Assembly (NCBI GenBank): GCA_959347315.1
Contig: OY365810.1
Span: 22,156,815-22,220,814, forward strand
Source of the DNA: Bimastos eiseni
Taxonomy: Eukaryota; Annelida; Clitellata; Crassiclitellata; Lumbricidae
Length of the DNA: 64,000 bases
Direction: 5' to 3'
Positions 44,630 to 56,489 of the stretch are shown one piece after another (position 1 is the stretch's first letter; each line of letters begins with the position of its first letter). A program made the translations under genes and the position numbers. The notes under the pieces are model-generated. The model saw nothing but the letters and a program-made list of their open reading frames with translations, did no database searches and was not told the origin of the DNA.

Positions 44630-45114
44630 TGGACATGGTCGATTAGTCAGAACACTCGCCCTGTAACGTGTACGAGTTTGATCCTCCTTCTCCTTCTCCT
44701 ACTCTTCCTCCTCTTCCTCCTCTTCCTCCTCTTCCTCCTTCTTCTATTCCACCTCCTCTTCTTCCTCTTTCTCCTCCTCCTCTTCCTTCTCCTCTTTCTC
44801 CTCCTCCTTCTCTTGTTCCTACTCTTCCTCCTTTTTTCATCCTCTTCCTCCTCCTCTTCCTCCTCCTCTTCCTCCTCTTTTTCTTCCTCCTCCTCTACCT
44901 CTTCTTTTTCTTCCTCCTCCTCTTCCTCCTCCTCTTCCTCCTCCTCTTCCTCCTCCTCTTCCTTTTCTTCTCCTCTTCCTTCTACTCTTCCTCCTCCTCT
45001 TCCTCCTCCTCTTCCTCCTCCTCTTCCTCCTCCTCTTCCTCCTCTTTTTCTTCCTCCTCCTCTACCTCTTCTTTTTCTTCCTCCTCCTCTTCCTCCTCCT
45101 CTTCCTCCTCCTCT

Positions 45115-45146
<32 letters not shown>

Positions 45147-45330
45147 CTTTTCTTCTCCTCTTCCTTCTACTCTTCCTCCTCTTCTTCCTCCTTCTCTTCC
45201 TCCCCTCCTCCTCCTCCTCCTCCTCCTCCTCGCGTTCCTATTATACAGTTGCTGAATAGGAAACCGAGAAAGTCCTTCACGCACAAATACTCTGTGTCAC
45301 AGACTGTTGCTTGGTATACAGATTAGCGGC
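44630..45330 (+). mobile_element. SINE split by a large pyrimidine expansion
   Basis: The head ATGGTCGATTAGTCAGAAC and B box GAGTTTGATCCTCC (about 44635-44685) run directly into the TCC array. After the array, AAAGTCCTTCACGCACAAAT and CTCTGTGTCACAGACTG (45269-45309) resemble the AAGTCCTTCCCGCACAATTG body of the SINE at 53995. The simplest reading is one SINE whose CCTCGTCC-like segment after the B box expanded by about 560 bp. Confidence 0.6.
44684..45236. repeat. TCC/TCT pyrimidine array with higher-order duplication
   Basis: Nearly pure C/T on the + strand. TCCTCTACCTCTTCTTTTTC occurs at 44891 and 45058, and CTTCCTTCTACTCTTCC at about 44975 and 45160, so a unit of about 167-185 bp is repeated. 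Long Ser/Pro/Leu (plus) and Glu (minus) open frames are artefacts. Confidence 0.93.
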
Positions 45331-45334
45331 GCTT

Positions 45335-48300
45335 AATAAAGATGTATTTAATAATAATGACCTTAATGATTGATGCGATTCATAAATCGACGATTAATAA
45401 AATTTCAGTATCGAGCTAACAATAGATGGCCTAAAACTGTCAATGGTAAGAGATGTTAAGAAGTCATAGGTCTATTGTAATACTTCATCATCCTAAGATT
45501 CCTGTTGCAAACAAATACTGACCAGCTCAAAGCTCAATCGCACGAACTCCAATGACATTAAACGCAGTAAATATAGAGAGTACAAAAAATGTTTTAAGTG
45601 GATCGCAATAAACGTTGCAAACGGTTTAAAAAAGGATAATCAGAGGATGGCATGAGGACGATGAGAAGAATGAGAATACTTAAGCAATTCTTGGCATGAG
45701 AGTGTACCCGCCATCTACATAATAATCCTTGGCATGACTTCAGTGTGCCCAGCATCCCCTCAAGTCTTCAATAATTCACGATGGCAAACTGGAAAACAAT
45801 CCTTTTCTGCGTCATGAATTGTAGACGTGTGTCGTCGCTCTTTCAGTTACATTGATGCCAAACTTGATCGGGAGAATAACATTATCGATCTAAGTTTGAT
45901 CACATTTTTCGTCGATCATGGATTCTTCACCGAACAAATTGACAATCAACATTATGAGTCTTGCCGTTTTCTAGCGCCGTATCACAACCAGCCGTAAAAT
46001 CGAAAAGAAGTCTAAGAAGACATATACTGTTTTCGGTCTTATGCTTTTGTGTGAATCGCATGTCTTGACACTTGGGTCTGCCTGCCTGTCTTAATCCGGA
46101 CACCGAGTTGCATCCCGCAGTAAAATACAGGCCTTGTAGGAGAACGTTAACCTATAGTCCTTCAGTACGGTCTATACCCTAAGTAGGCTACTATTGATTC
46201 TGTCCGCTGCATTGCATTCTATTGAAACCGGTTGGCAGAACATGACATATGTCATATCATCCGCTGTTTAAACGACCAAACGGGGTTACAAAGGTGTCAG
46301 AGGGCGGGCGAAGGTGGGGTGTCGTCTTACCCACTTGGTCGATGACGGGGTTCACTTTAGACAGACGGGGTTCCTATACTCATTTCTTGCAATCACTGCA
46401 GCTAATATTGACGTAGGTTCGACAGCGGTCTCCAGCATGGTGTTGGTCGGTCGGTTGGTTGGACAGGCTACGGGCGACAGACGACCTCATGAGACTGCCT
46501 GGTCTGCGGCGGAAACATATCCTCTTCCTCTCCTCGGAGAAGCACATAGGGTTACTCAGTGGGCGTTTAGCCATTGGGGTTTGTGTACATACCGAGCGCC
46601 ATGTAGTCTAAAGGGATTATTTGCCGCAGGTTTAGCTATGGCGAGGTCGCGACTTGGACTGAGCAGTAAGAATAAAGTTCAACGAGTATGGTAAGATTGG
46701 GAATTAATGGTTCAAACAAGTGTTGTGAATGGGTATCGCTATAGATGTTTAATTTGCATCTACTGCTGATTTTGCGTTGGCAATGAAGCTGATAACTAAC
46801 GTGACGTCGATTGAGAATAATAGGCCTATTGTTCCCGTTGTAATCTGTAATAAATAGATCTAGACTCTAATAATAATCCGACGTAAGCACCTATTTAAGT
46901 TACTTTCACTTTCATGCTGTGTGCTCTACAATAATTGTGATTCTACCTTTCTCGTGTAATGGCTATTTATGGCTATAGAAAGTTTTTAGAAACTCGAATT
47001 GTAACACCGAAGTCATACAGAAGCTAGGTTGAACAGAAGTAATTTATTCGAATAGGCCTAGCCTCAAACTCTAAGCGATAACGTGATTTTCGTGTCCTAC
47101 CCGTTAATAACTCTAAAAGCCTCACTAAAGAAGGCATCAAAATCAGAAGATTTTGTTCTGTGTGTCCCACAGCCAGCCAAAAACACCAACCATATAATTA
47201 CGAAGGAGGTCTTAGACTTATAAAATTTAATGTCCCAATCAAATTCGTTTAACCTTTAGCCCTGGTATCGCATCCGGTGCGATTTTTCCGTCGCATCGCT
47301 ACTCTGTCTACTTGCCTTGACACGGGATAGGAAAAGAAGCGTCATCTGTCGTCGTTCCACTCTGCAGCAGGTGCGCCTTCTATAAATCTCGGCGCTCTCC
47401 ATCGACTGCGCCCAGAGGTGACGACGCCTCAACAGACCACTGCTGCGCCTGTGTTATTTAACAGTGGCACATTTATTCCCAACTATGCTTACGTCCTGTG
47501 TCTCGTCTAGCACAAGCGTAGGCCTCATGGTGTTATGCTAAGAAGTTGCAGCAGCTGTTAACTTCCATCCTTTCTAAACGGACAAACGCCTAGTCTTTTT
47601 CGAATACCTACTGATATATTTGAAACCCGCGGCTTATATCTAGTGCATATAGAGAATTGTTAGCCTTCATAAGCAAAGTCCGGGTCACATGCATTTGAAA
47701 TCCTTTCTCTATGATGCATTCAACGTTAGATGAATTTCCAAAAATTCTAATCCGGTATGCTACATCGGAATTTACATGTTTTCTTTAGAGCTAGAGCAGC
47801 AAGAGGACTTACTGTTCGTTTAAGTCCTTCTTCGGTGCCAAGCCTCCAAGGGCTAAACCCTCTGTTCATCCATTCATCGTTACTTCTAACTATGCTACAC
47901 ATGTTTTAGAGTGAGGAGATGAAATAGATTATAAGCCAATACCAATAAATATCTTACAAGCAAAGTCACGTGGTTTACGGAGAACTTCGTTTCCGTTCAG
48001 ACAAAGAAAATGGTCTCAATTACTAAATGGATGGATGAGCTCGTTGCTCTACGGCCTGTTTAGGTATTGTTATCCCGCCTTGACGCAGCAAATGGGGACC
48101 TTGTTCCTCCTGGAATTCACGACGTCTGAACATTTGGGGTGATGATAACCAAGAACGGATCCATGTAACCTTGACTTCATTTGTTAAGGCTATCACGCAT
48201 TTTGCCGCACTCTTCTGCATGAGCCGAGATCAAACTCATAATAAGTAATGTGATAATCAGAGATACCTTCCTCTTTCTACCAGTTTACTTATACGTATAC

Positions 48301-50108
48301 AAAGTCCGTGAATTTGAGGTCGATGTAATAATTGTAAAAGCCTTGTTGAATTAAGGTTCCCATTAATCATACATCCCATGAAACGCTTGAACCGCGTTAA
48401 TAGTCAAACACTGTGACGACTTGACTGCCGTGTTTCTTCTGCTGCAACTTGTCACAAATTATAAATGACGCCATGCACTGGCCTCCAATTCTAGAAAGAT
48501 CGCAATCACAGTTAAGACGTTGTAATGGTTAGGAGAAGCGTCACTGTTTTGACCACACTTTACGTGAGGTGACATTATTGAGATGCATTCACTCTATCCC
48601 TAGAAAATCAAGTGTTGTGATGCGGAAACTACTGTTACTATATATAGCTCATGGTTCATTTGTTTTCTGACTGCAGAAGAAACTATATACCCAAAGTCAT
48701 CTGTCATATAGGGGTCTTTTAGACAGATCCGTGTTTTGACCGCAGGTACATTTCAACGCACAATATGTCTAACAGCGCTCTGGTCACACACACTACAAGT
48801 AGTTGGTTATAGAGTGACTTGCGTCCCTGCCTACTTGGCATGTTGGCTGGCAACCGACCCAGGGACCAGTGACCCCAGTGTACATGGCAGTGGAGTCCCT
48901 GGCCAACAGCGGCGGTGCGAGGTGTGCCTTCCCTTAATTGTTATCAGGAGCAAGAAAAGGGCGACGCGAGGTCAGTTGGAGATCTCGATAAACATCGTCG
49001 TCTGTGAGACTCAAAGTCTTGTCGCACCGATTAACATTCACTTAAGCTTGTCAAGCAACTAGATGACAGCAGCTCCTCTCGCCTTGTCATGCTCACGTCT
49101 AAGTGACGCCGTCTGTCCGTTCGTACGTCTGTCCGTCGAGATATGACAACGCTATCGGGCAGCAGTCGCTCCTGTTGACCTACACAGGCCTCGCAGGCGG
49201 CAACGAGGAAGGATCCACGTCCCACGCATACATGTATACAAATGCACACGTTGATTTTTTAAGTTGTCTATATTTAGTTATACTCAACGGCTGCACACAC
49301 TTATGTTACGTGTTTGTTCGGTGATACAGAGGACGTTGTCACAAATGGGAGTGTAATTACAACGGTTTTAACAGTGTTGGCATGCAGTTGTTGAACGGAA
49401 ATATCGTCAGGCACAGTATAGTTGTCTCAGCAGTCTTATAAATAGTCTCGTTGTCTCTTATTTGAAATGCGGCTGTGCTTGTTCGAAATGTCGTAAAACG
49501 GTCGTTTCACGCTATTTTGCAGAATCTCTTGTTTTGGATCGTTAAATGAATGACAACGATGAACGCAGCTCGTAAATAGGATGAGAGGCAAATGGTAATC
49601 ATTCTTAGCAGCTTGATCAATGGTCTCAGCTCCTTGCTCTGGTAATCTACTCATAGTAATGTGCTCATAGTAACTGTCTGTGTATTAATCTAATGACAAA
49701 AATATAACCGTATTTATATTGACGGAACATAATATCCAGATTATGATTACGAGCCAACGGGATGAGTATCTGACATTGTTGGAACCGATTACTATCAAAG
49801 TCAGAGGTATAAGCAAAAGCAGCGAATGCGAAAATTAAAAACCAACATTACGTCGGAACAAGAAATATCTCGATTTGACTGAAAATATAAATTCCTGAAA
49901 ATAGGTTGGTTTAGATTTGACTTTGAACTTGGACAGCGCGAACACCAATAACGATTTGTTTCAGGTCCATTAGTTTTTATCCACAGCTGTGACGTGTCTT
50001 GCAATTAGTCAACGCTTAAATAATATTAGTGATTTGTTCGACTATTCCTTTTTAGTGTTCTTGCAATATTATAATTAATGTGAGAGTAAATCTCAGAATT
50101 GATTTCGT

Positions 50109-50110
<2 letters not shown>
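45335..50110. other. Presumed FGFRL1 intron 1; no gene recognised in 4.8 kb
   Basis: Open frames at 46314-46694 (plus), 48023-48220 (minus) and 48736-49062 (plus) have no domain, signal or splice partner. CGATGCGACGG-like GC-richer sequence at 47270-47440 is unexplained. 48790-48915 has faint similarity to the body of the SINE at 29533 (CATGTTGGCTGGCAA, CAGTGACCCCAG), too weak to call. Confidence 0.45.

Positions 50111-50112
<2 letters not shown>

Positions 50113-50148
<36 letters not shown>
50113..50148. repeat. (TA)n microsatellite
   Basis: About sixteen TA dinucleotides followed by TGTGTG. Confidence 0.97.
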
Positions 50149-50151
<3 letters not shown>

Positions 50152-50512
50152 ATTTATATAACGCATTATAATATGCAAAGGAAATCTTCAATATTCAAGC
50201 TAGCACTCCTCGCGTACACAGTCGTCTTCCATCTTAACTATCATCCCTGGTTGTCATCCTTCAGACCCTTAAGGCTTAAGATTTGTGCCCTCATCGATCA
50301 ACGTATTCTCTTCTGGTCCTGGCTAACGTCTTGCCTTTGACCGACGCTCATTCGCTGTTCCCTATAAGCTTCCTCTTACCCTCCCAGTTTGCACTTATGA
50401 ACTGTTTGTTGTATGCTGAGGTTTATCGAATTTCATTTGCAACGTAAAGTTCTGTACAGTGTATGGCGCCATAGATTGAATGAATAAGGCCTTTGAACCT
50501 TGTGTTTTGCAG

Positions 50513-50681
50513 ATAGACATGTCAACCGCATTCTGCAGCTGCTGCAGTCATCGCAAATCTCAATCTAATCCTAGATATGGACAGACGATTATTTACTCTT
50601 CAACCGTTCTTTCGACAATCCTAAACCTTCTGTTCATCTTCTCAATAACAATGCTAACCACCGTATCAACTGCGTCAAGAG
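50513..50681 (+). CDS. FGFRL1: FGFRL1 first coding exon (signal peptide)
   Basis: The acceptor is CTTGTGTTTTGCAG, six bases of leader (ATAGAC), ATG at 50519, 54 codons plus one base, and donor AGAG|GTCAGA at 50682. Residues about 26-50 (TVLSTILNLLFIFSITMLTT) form a hydrophobic signal-peptide core ending in small residues (VSTAS), suitable for signal peptidase. A Cys-rich, basic N-region precedes it. The phase 1 donor fits the phase 1 acceptor of the Ig exon at 51683, and the junction would read SRGPPQV. A Gly-Pro-Pro just after the signal peptide is also found in vertebrate FGFRL1. The downstream repeat keeps this frame open far past the donor, which is artefact. Reading on into the intron is rejected. 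Confidence 0.7.
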
Positions 50682-50699
50682 GTCAGATGCACACATATA

Positions 50700-51560
50700 T
50701 ACACCTATACACATGCACTCACTCCATCCATCCATTCATCCACCACCCATGCGCTCATCCATCCATTCATACAACCAACCAACCATCCCTCCATTCATCC
50801 AACCATCCAACCATCCAAGTTGAACCATCCAACCATCCATCCATCGAGCGAGTTTTGCTCCATCGTTTGGCTCGTCTTGCCATCCACCATCCATCCGCCA
50901 CCAATCCATCCATCTATCCAACCGTCCATTCAGCCAGCCAACCGTCCATTCAGCCAGCCAGCCATCCAGTCATTCAACCAGCCATCCATGCATCCAACCA
51001 TCCAGCAGTCTATCCATCCATCATTCCATCTATCCAGCCATCCATCCATTCATCAAACCATCCGTCCATCCATCCATCCATCCAACCGTCCAACCGTTTT
51101 GCCATCCATTCATCACACCATCCATTCAGACATCCAGCCATTCATTCATCCACTCTTCCAACCGTCCATCAAGCCTTCCATGTATCCAGTCATCCATTCA
51201 TCCATGCTTTCAACCATCCGTCCATCCGTCTACCCATCTATCCATTCATGCAACTTTCCAACTATCCATCCAGCCGTCCATTCATCCAACCATCAAACCA
51301 TCCAGCCATCCATCCATCATCAATCCATCCAACCATCCATTCAGCCAGCCATTCATTCATCCACTCTTCCAACCGTCCATCCTGCCTTCCATCTATACAG
51401 TCATCCATTCATCCATGCATTCAATCATCCGTCCATCCGTCCATTCATCCATCCATCCATCCATCCAACTATCCAACCATCCATCCAGCCGTCCATTCAT
51501 CTATCCAGCCAGCCATCTATCCAGGGATCCATTCATCATCCATCCATCCAATATTTTACC
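50700..51560. repeat. CATC/CCAT tetranucleotide-derived array in the FGFRL1 intron
   Basis: About 860 bp of degenerate CATCCATC with AACC and GCC variants. Longer units repeat: ATCCATTCATCCATGC, CACTCTTCCAACCGTCCAT and TCCAACCATCCAACC occur two or three times each, showing segmental duplications within the array. The long His/Pro/Ser open frames are artefacts. Confidence 0.93.
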
Positions 51561-51682
51561 CAGCCATTATAATTTCATCCATTCTACTGTCATCCATATG
51601 CAGTGTACACATGCATAATACATATGCCAAAATTTTCCATTGAGTATAAGCAGGTGGTGTGTGTTTTGCGTGAACCTTTAAG

Positions 51683-51958
51683 GTCCTCCTCAAGTCTTCT
51701 CCAATTACCAAAAGCAGCATCTGGTGCGTTCAGGAGACGGTCTCCGGCTGACCTGTCCAGTGGAGTCCGATCCTCAGCCGATCTTGGAGTGGCAGAAGGA
51801 CGCAGAGACGATCCATCTGGGGTGGAGTCGTTTCAAACTGACGGGGAGCGCGCTTCGAATCAAAGATCTTGAGGTTGCAGACACCGGAATCTATGTCTGC
51901 AAGGCAACGAATGGGTTCGGAAATGTAGATGTCACCTTTCAAGTCTACGTCTATCCAG
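51683..51958 (+). CDS. FGFRL1: FGFRL1 exon encoding the first Ig domain
   Basis: A phase 1-1 exon of 276 bp (92 codons), the usual symmetry for Ig-domain exons. Donor CCAG|GTCAGC. The acceptor is chosen at TTTAAG (51681-51682); CTCAAG at 51693-51694 also keeps phase but loses GPPQ. Domain hallmarks are LTCPVESDPQP (B-strand Cys), LEWQKD (C-strand Trp), ADTGIYVCKA (D-x-G-x-Y-x-C) and NGFGNV. The run TIHLGWSRFK between strands and CKATNGFG match vertebrate FGFRL1 Ig1 closely and are not generic I-set features. FGFRL1 is a membrane FGF-binding relative of FGF receptors that lacks the tyrosine kinase (planarian nou-darake is a relative). The antisense frame is a shadow. Confidence 0.9.
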
Positions 51959-53990
51959 GTCAGCGTCCCATCTCTACATAGCTTTGCGTTTGATTAGACA
52001 ATAGTAAAGATGAGGTGAATGCGGCGCATGACGTATACGGCAAAACGTATAAGGGTCTTATAAGGGTTAGGTGCTATTTATGGACACTGTATCAAAAAAA
52101 ACAATTTTTTTCGTCCCCTTCTTTATTCAAGCCTGGCACTAGCACTCTCAGATCATGCCAGCAGTGGAAGAATGAATTCAAGGTCTATAATGTGAGGCAA
52201 TTGCTCGCATACACTGTGCATATATTGTCGAACTGTGCGCAATCTCTCTGGCCTTATAATCTTCGTCACCATCTTTATCACCATCTTTATCACATCTTCA
52301 TCATTATCTTCATCACCATCTTCATCATCGTTGTCATTATCATAAAATCCAATAAGCAGTATATCTTGTGTGTTGATGCCACAGAATAGATTAGATCGCT
52401 TGAGTTAACGACCGGACTTCATTTGGCGTTTGATGTGGTTCGTGATCGTGGAAGAACTTCGTAAACAATGAGACTGATAATAAGTTATACTGACTGTGGA
52501 ACCCATCGAGTCATCTCTGCGTTCGTTGTCTGAACTTCCGCCGGAAGAACTGATTCTTCCGCAATTACTTTCGTAGAATCTTTGTTGTTATTTTGTTTCT
52601 TCGGAGTATAATACTCGATGCCAGATGTGCACCGGTTGTGGCCAAATGTTCCTAAACTAAATATTTTCGGAATTGCCCTTCCACTTGAACGCAACTCTAA
52701 TTTGTTTTCACAAAAATCTTTTATCCTTCTCTAGCTCTTCAGCGACCGCTTTATCTGCCAATTCAACGACTTTCAAAAATAATACTTCTGGCAACCTGAG
52801 ATAGTATAATATTCTGTCTGGGAAACTGGCCTTATAATACTTAAACTTTATTATCATAACCATAATCTAGTGTACCACTAACGTTGATTTATTCTGTAAT
52901 TTCTCATGTAACATAGGCTAAATCCTTAACTGACAATAAGTTCTAGGGCCTTAATCTATATACTGGAAAGCTTTCTCAGTTTTTCCTGGTTTGATTTCTT
53001 GGCTTTTCCAACAGAAAAAGTAAGTGGCTGCTATTTTGAAATCATTTCCTGGATGGCCAAACGCTTTTCCAACTAACAGGCTTCATTTGACGATTTCATT
53101 GGCATCGTTGGATATCCCTGTATCCCTTGCATGGTCACCTGGCTGCCACATGCTCTCGTAGTAAATAGTAACGAGCAAGTACTCGGCCTTCTGCAAGATG
53201 CGTCGCTCAAACGAAACGAGCTGTTCTGCTCTTGTTTTGTTCGTCTCTGTGCTTCTGTTGATTCTCTCCTTCTTCGTGGTCTCCTCGATCATCGTTTTCT
53301 GCATCGTGAAGTGTAGCTCTCTTTCCTTTGTTGACTTGCAGATATCTGCCTACGGCCTACATGCTTCAAAGTGGGGTGTTTAGAGGAAAAATAAGTAAAT
53401 CTCTTAATTAACAGTAATGAAACATCGATATATACGACACAACGCTAGCGTCATTCATATATTGTATACGATAGTCGTATTTTCTATTAGTTGCTCGTGT
53501 CTCGTTTTTCCTGAACTATTTGAGCCAAGTATGCATGGTTCCAACACAACGAAGTTAATGCATGTTCATTATAAGACACAATACAGTGATGTATTAAGCG
53601 GTGAAGGACTTAGACGAACAGATATCTGTCATATCTGGCTGTCTGGCTCAATCATAGGCTCATTAATTTTATTGTTAACAAGTTTATAGTCAAGTCCCAA
53701 AGGCAAGTCGTGGCGGTTAGCATCATGAGTAAGCTTATACAAATATTAGGCAACTTGAGGAGCCGGTTCAGATATTCTTACTGCATGATTTGTGTAGGCC
53801 TCCTCATCAGATTTGTTAACACTCAATTATTGATATTTATAGACACATTCGAGTAATTAAATTCATGTCGCAGCAATCATTGAAATCCAATACTATTACT
53901 GGAGTGCATCGTATGCTGTAGTGTAGCCTATAGTGTTTCCATGGCGCCAAGCTGTGTACTATGACTGAAGTTACGCATAAAGCTAACTCG
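51959..53990. other. FGFRL1 intron 2, first part; no other gene
   Basis: A CATCTTTATCACCATC-type patch lies at 52262-52335. No domain-bearing ORF; frames near 52485, 53083 and 53417 are unsupported. Confidence 0.55.
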
Positions 53991-53994
53991 TAAT

Positions 53995-54230
53995 CGTGGC
54001 ACGGTGGTCGATTGGTTAGATCGGTCGGCCTGTGACTCTCAGTATATGCGCTGAGTGTGCGAGTTCGATCCTCGTCCGAGGCGTCGGTCACTGTGTATAC
54101 GGACCTTGAGCAAGTCCTTCCCGCACAATTGCTCTGCATTGCAACTGCAGTTGCACAGTCGAGGCGTGTGTGCACTTCTGAGCTGATTGTAAGAATGGCA
54201 ATATGAATTTCAGTTTTATTGTAAAAATTG
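53995..54230 (+). mobile_element. tRNA-derived SINE, best copy in the window
   Basis: The head CGTGGCACGGTGGTCGATTG and TTAGATCGGTCGGCC (A-box region), B box GAGTTCGATCC, then CTCGTCCGAGGCGTC, a body with GGACCTTGAGCAAGTCCTTC and CACAGTCGAGGCGTGTGTGC, and a short 3' end near TGAATTTCAG. Shares head and body with 21201-21395. An RNA polymerase III-type retroposon within the FGFRL1 intron. Confidence 0.88.
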
Positions 54231-54429
54231 TATTGTAATGGACCTACCTCACTCAGTATGCACTGCAGTGAGCAATGAATTGTGTTGCTATATACGAGTA
54301 TTTGACTTGCTGTTCGTTTTATATAAGAGACTACTGAATTTAGCAATATCACTTAAGCTGACTAAACTTTTATCTGTGCTAATGGCAATAGAAGTCGACG
54401 ATGTAAAGGCCTAATAATAAGCCAAAGCA

Positions 54430-54810
54430 TTTCCTTTAGGGTGTCGCTCTTGGTCTGTTGGTGAATGGTGATAGCGCTTGGGCGGGGTGCCGTCGTTTCC
54501 GTCTATCTTCGACAGTCTGTCTCTTCTCACAGCAGTGGTTGCAACATCCGCTCAGTCATCTACGGTCATCTGGCTCTTCACGTTGCTCAAACAGTTACTA
54601 AAATAATGTAGTTCCGAGCATTGTTCATGATCGACCCGTCGACATGGAACGGACTTCTCCTGGAAAGGTGTCTCCTCTCCATGGCCCCCTCCTCTCCATT
54701 CTATTGGCTGCTCAAGACGGTTCTCTTCCGTCTGGCCTCGGTCGGAAGCGCCGCTGAGTACAGAGATCTTGAGAGAATGTGACAAATAAATTCCGATTGA
54801 TTGACTGACT
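54430..54810 (+). mobile_element. Non-LTR retrotransposon 3' fragment
   Basis: The + strand peptide RPSTWNGLLLE is followed by FYWLLKTVLFRLASVGSAAE, the last ORF2 block (WNxLP ... LKTxLF) seen also at 13020-13360. The end is ATTCCGATTGATTGACTGAC, a TGATTGA-type tail. Confidence 0.75.
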
Positions 54811-54814
54811 AAGA

Positions 54815-56050
54815 TAATGTTACTAATGACCTAAGTTTATTTGAGTTCAGACTGCACACACTCTTGTCAACTTATTTTTTATACGCGAAACCTGTGTGTA
54901 TGTCAATAATAAAAAAATAAAATCGAACACAAGAAATGTTTTGGCACAAAGCAATGTGCGGTATGCGTGCCAAAATTTCTTAATGCAGCAGAAGAAGAGA
55001 TAGCGTAGGTCTATACACCATGTTCTGAGTGTGGACATTCGCAGGGCTACAGTAGGCCTACATTTAAACAAATTTATACTCACAGTAAAAATTGAAGGCT
55101 ATAATATACACGTATATGTAATATGCTATGATATTATGACGCTCAGCCATTCGTTCATTCTGTCATTCAATGCGTGGCTTACTATTCCAATTGCTAGAAT
55201 ACAGGTTTACAGAGACAGTCTGTTCTTTTTGGTTTGGTTTGCCTCAGTTTGCTTAGACATGCTGCAAACCACTTAACTGAAGTGGCGCCTGTAGACATAG
55301 GAAATAACACAACAGATATAGATGACACATGTTGCTATATCGGCGATCAATTTTTGCCCAACACGTGCACTGGGTTTTGGCATTTTATTGCAGTAGACTT
55401 TCCAAAGCATTCCGGCTTTAGTATCTCACAAGAATTCTGCTATGGCTAAATTAACCAAACATAAAAGCAATTTTTGGATGTCTCAAGATATTCTGCATCC
55501 ATCGTAAGGGGTATTTGCGCATCGTGCGGGTTTTTGGTCCATCGTTTGGCTCGTCTTGCACGAAGTAATTGATCGGTAATCTTTTGTAACACAATTCGAA
55601 CAATAGTTCTAGTGTTGTAGCCACCTCCTGCGCTGTTTGCCGTTCGTGCGTGGAACAGCCATCGGGAAATTGTCAGCGGATTCTCTCGAATGGCTATGCT
55701 TGAGTTGCATCTCGATAGAGTATGGACAGCCGAATGTTTGCCCTATTCAGTCTGCTCGGTATAATACACATAGCCTACGACAAACTTTGATCGTTCTGGA
55801 TGAGACGGTGAATATGCTTTTGTGCGGAGATTTGCAATGCAAGGCACAGTTAGCACGTGAGAAATAGAGGCGAGCCGCTCGCGTCTTGCTTGGATTATGA
55901 GATAATGAGTATTTGAAGTAGAAGACTCTCGGAATGTGTTGCACACTAAGACGCTAGACAGTAGCGGCCATGCACTTCATTAGGTGACTCAAGTGTCACG
56001 ATGAACTGTATAAACATTCAGAATTGAGTCATAGGCGCTTTGCTTATCTT
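54815..56050. other. Intron; nothing recognised
   Basis: The overlapping short frames at 55637-55946 on both strands have no domain. The 20-base stretch TCCATCGTTTGGCTCGTCTT (55538) also occurs at 50858 in the tetranucleotide array (CTCCATCGTTTGGCTCGTCTTGC), an isolated shared segment. Confidence 0.45.
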
Positions 56051-56059
56051 TATACATAT

Positions 56060-56312
56060 GTCTCGCCCTCTATGCATATATATATATGTGTGTGTGTGTG
56101 CATATTGTATTTATTCCTGCATGCACATGATGCGCATATAGGCCTATGTGTGTAAGTGTGCATACATGAATGTATGCCTATGATGTATGTTCATTATACA
56201 TATAATATGTGTACGTTAGCCCTATGTATATGTATATGTATATATGTATACATACGTACACACAATAATATGTATACATACGTACACACAATAATATGTA
56301 TACATATACACC
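56060..56312. repeat. TATG/TGTG microsatellites with a 30-bp tandem duplication
   Basis: TATATATATGTGTGTGTG, then TATGTATACATACGTACACACAATAA repeated twice in tandem around 56243-56305. Confidence 0.88.
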
Positions 56313-56489
56313 GTGTAGGTACAGAGACGGATTAAGGCGTGTGCAATTGTGCATCATGTACGGCCGAACAGGGACCTCAACACTCTAGAGGCCTCCACTC
56401 TTTAGGGGCCCAACTTTTTTCAAAAGATGGCTGCCCTCTCAATATTTTAAGGATTATTGATATGCAATATCTACTTTAACACTTTCTTT

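Noticed and set aside
44668..45284. Ser/Pro/Leu-rich and poly-Glu ORFs
   Set aside because: Pyrimidine array artefacts.
46314..46694. 126-residue + strand ORF
   Set aside because: No domain, no codon-use or splice evidence, composition not persuasive.
50682..51643. Extension of the signal-peptide frame into a 387-residue His/Pro/Ser protein
   Set aside because: It reads through a good donor into a CATC array; overlapping frames give similar peptides.
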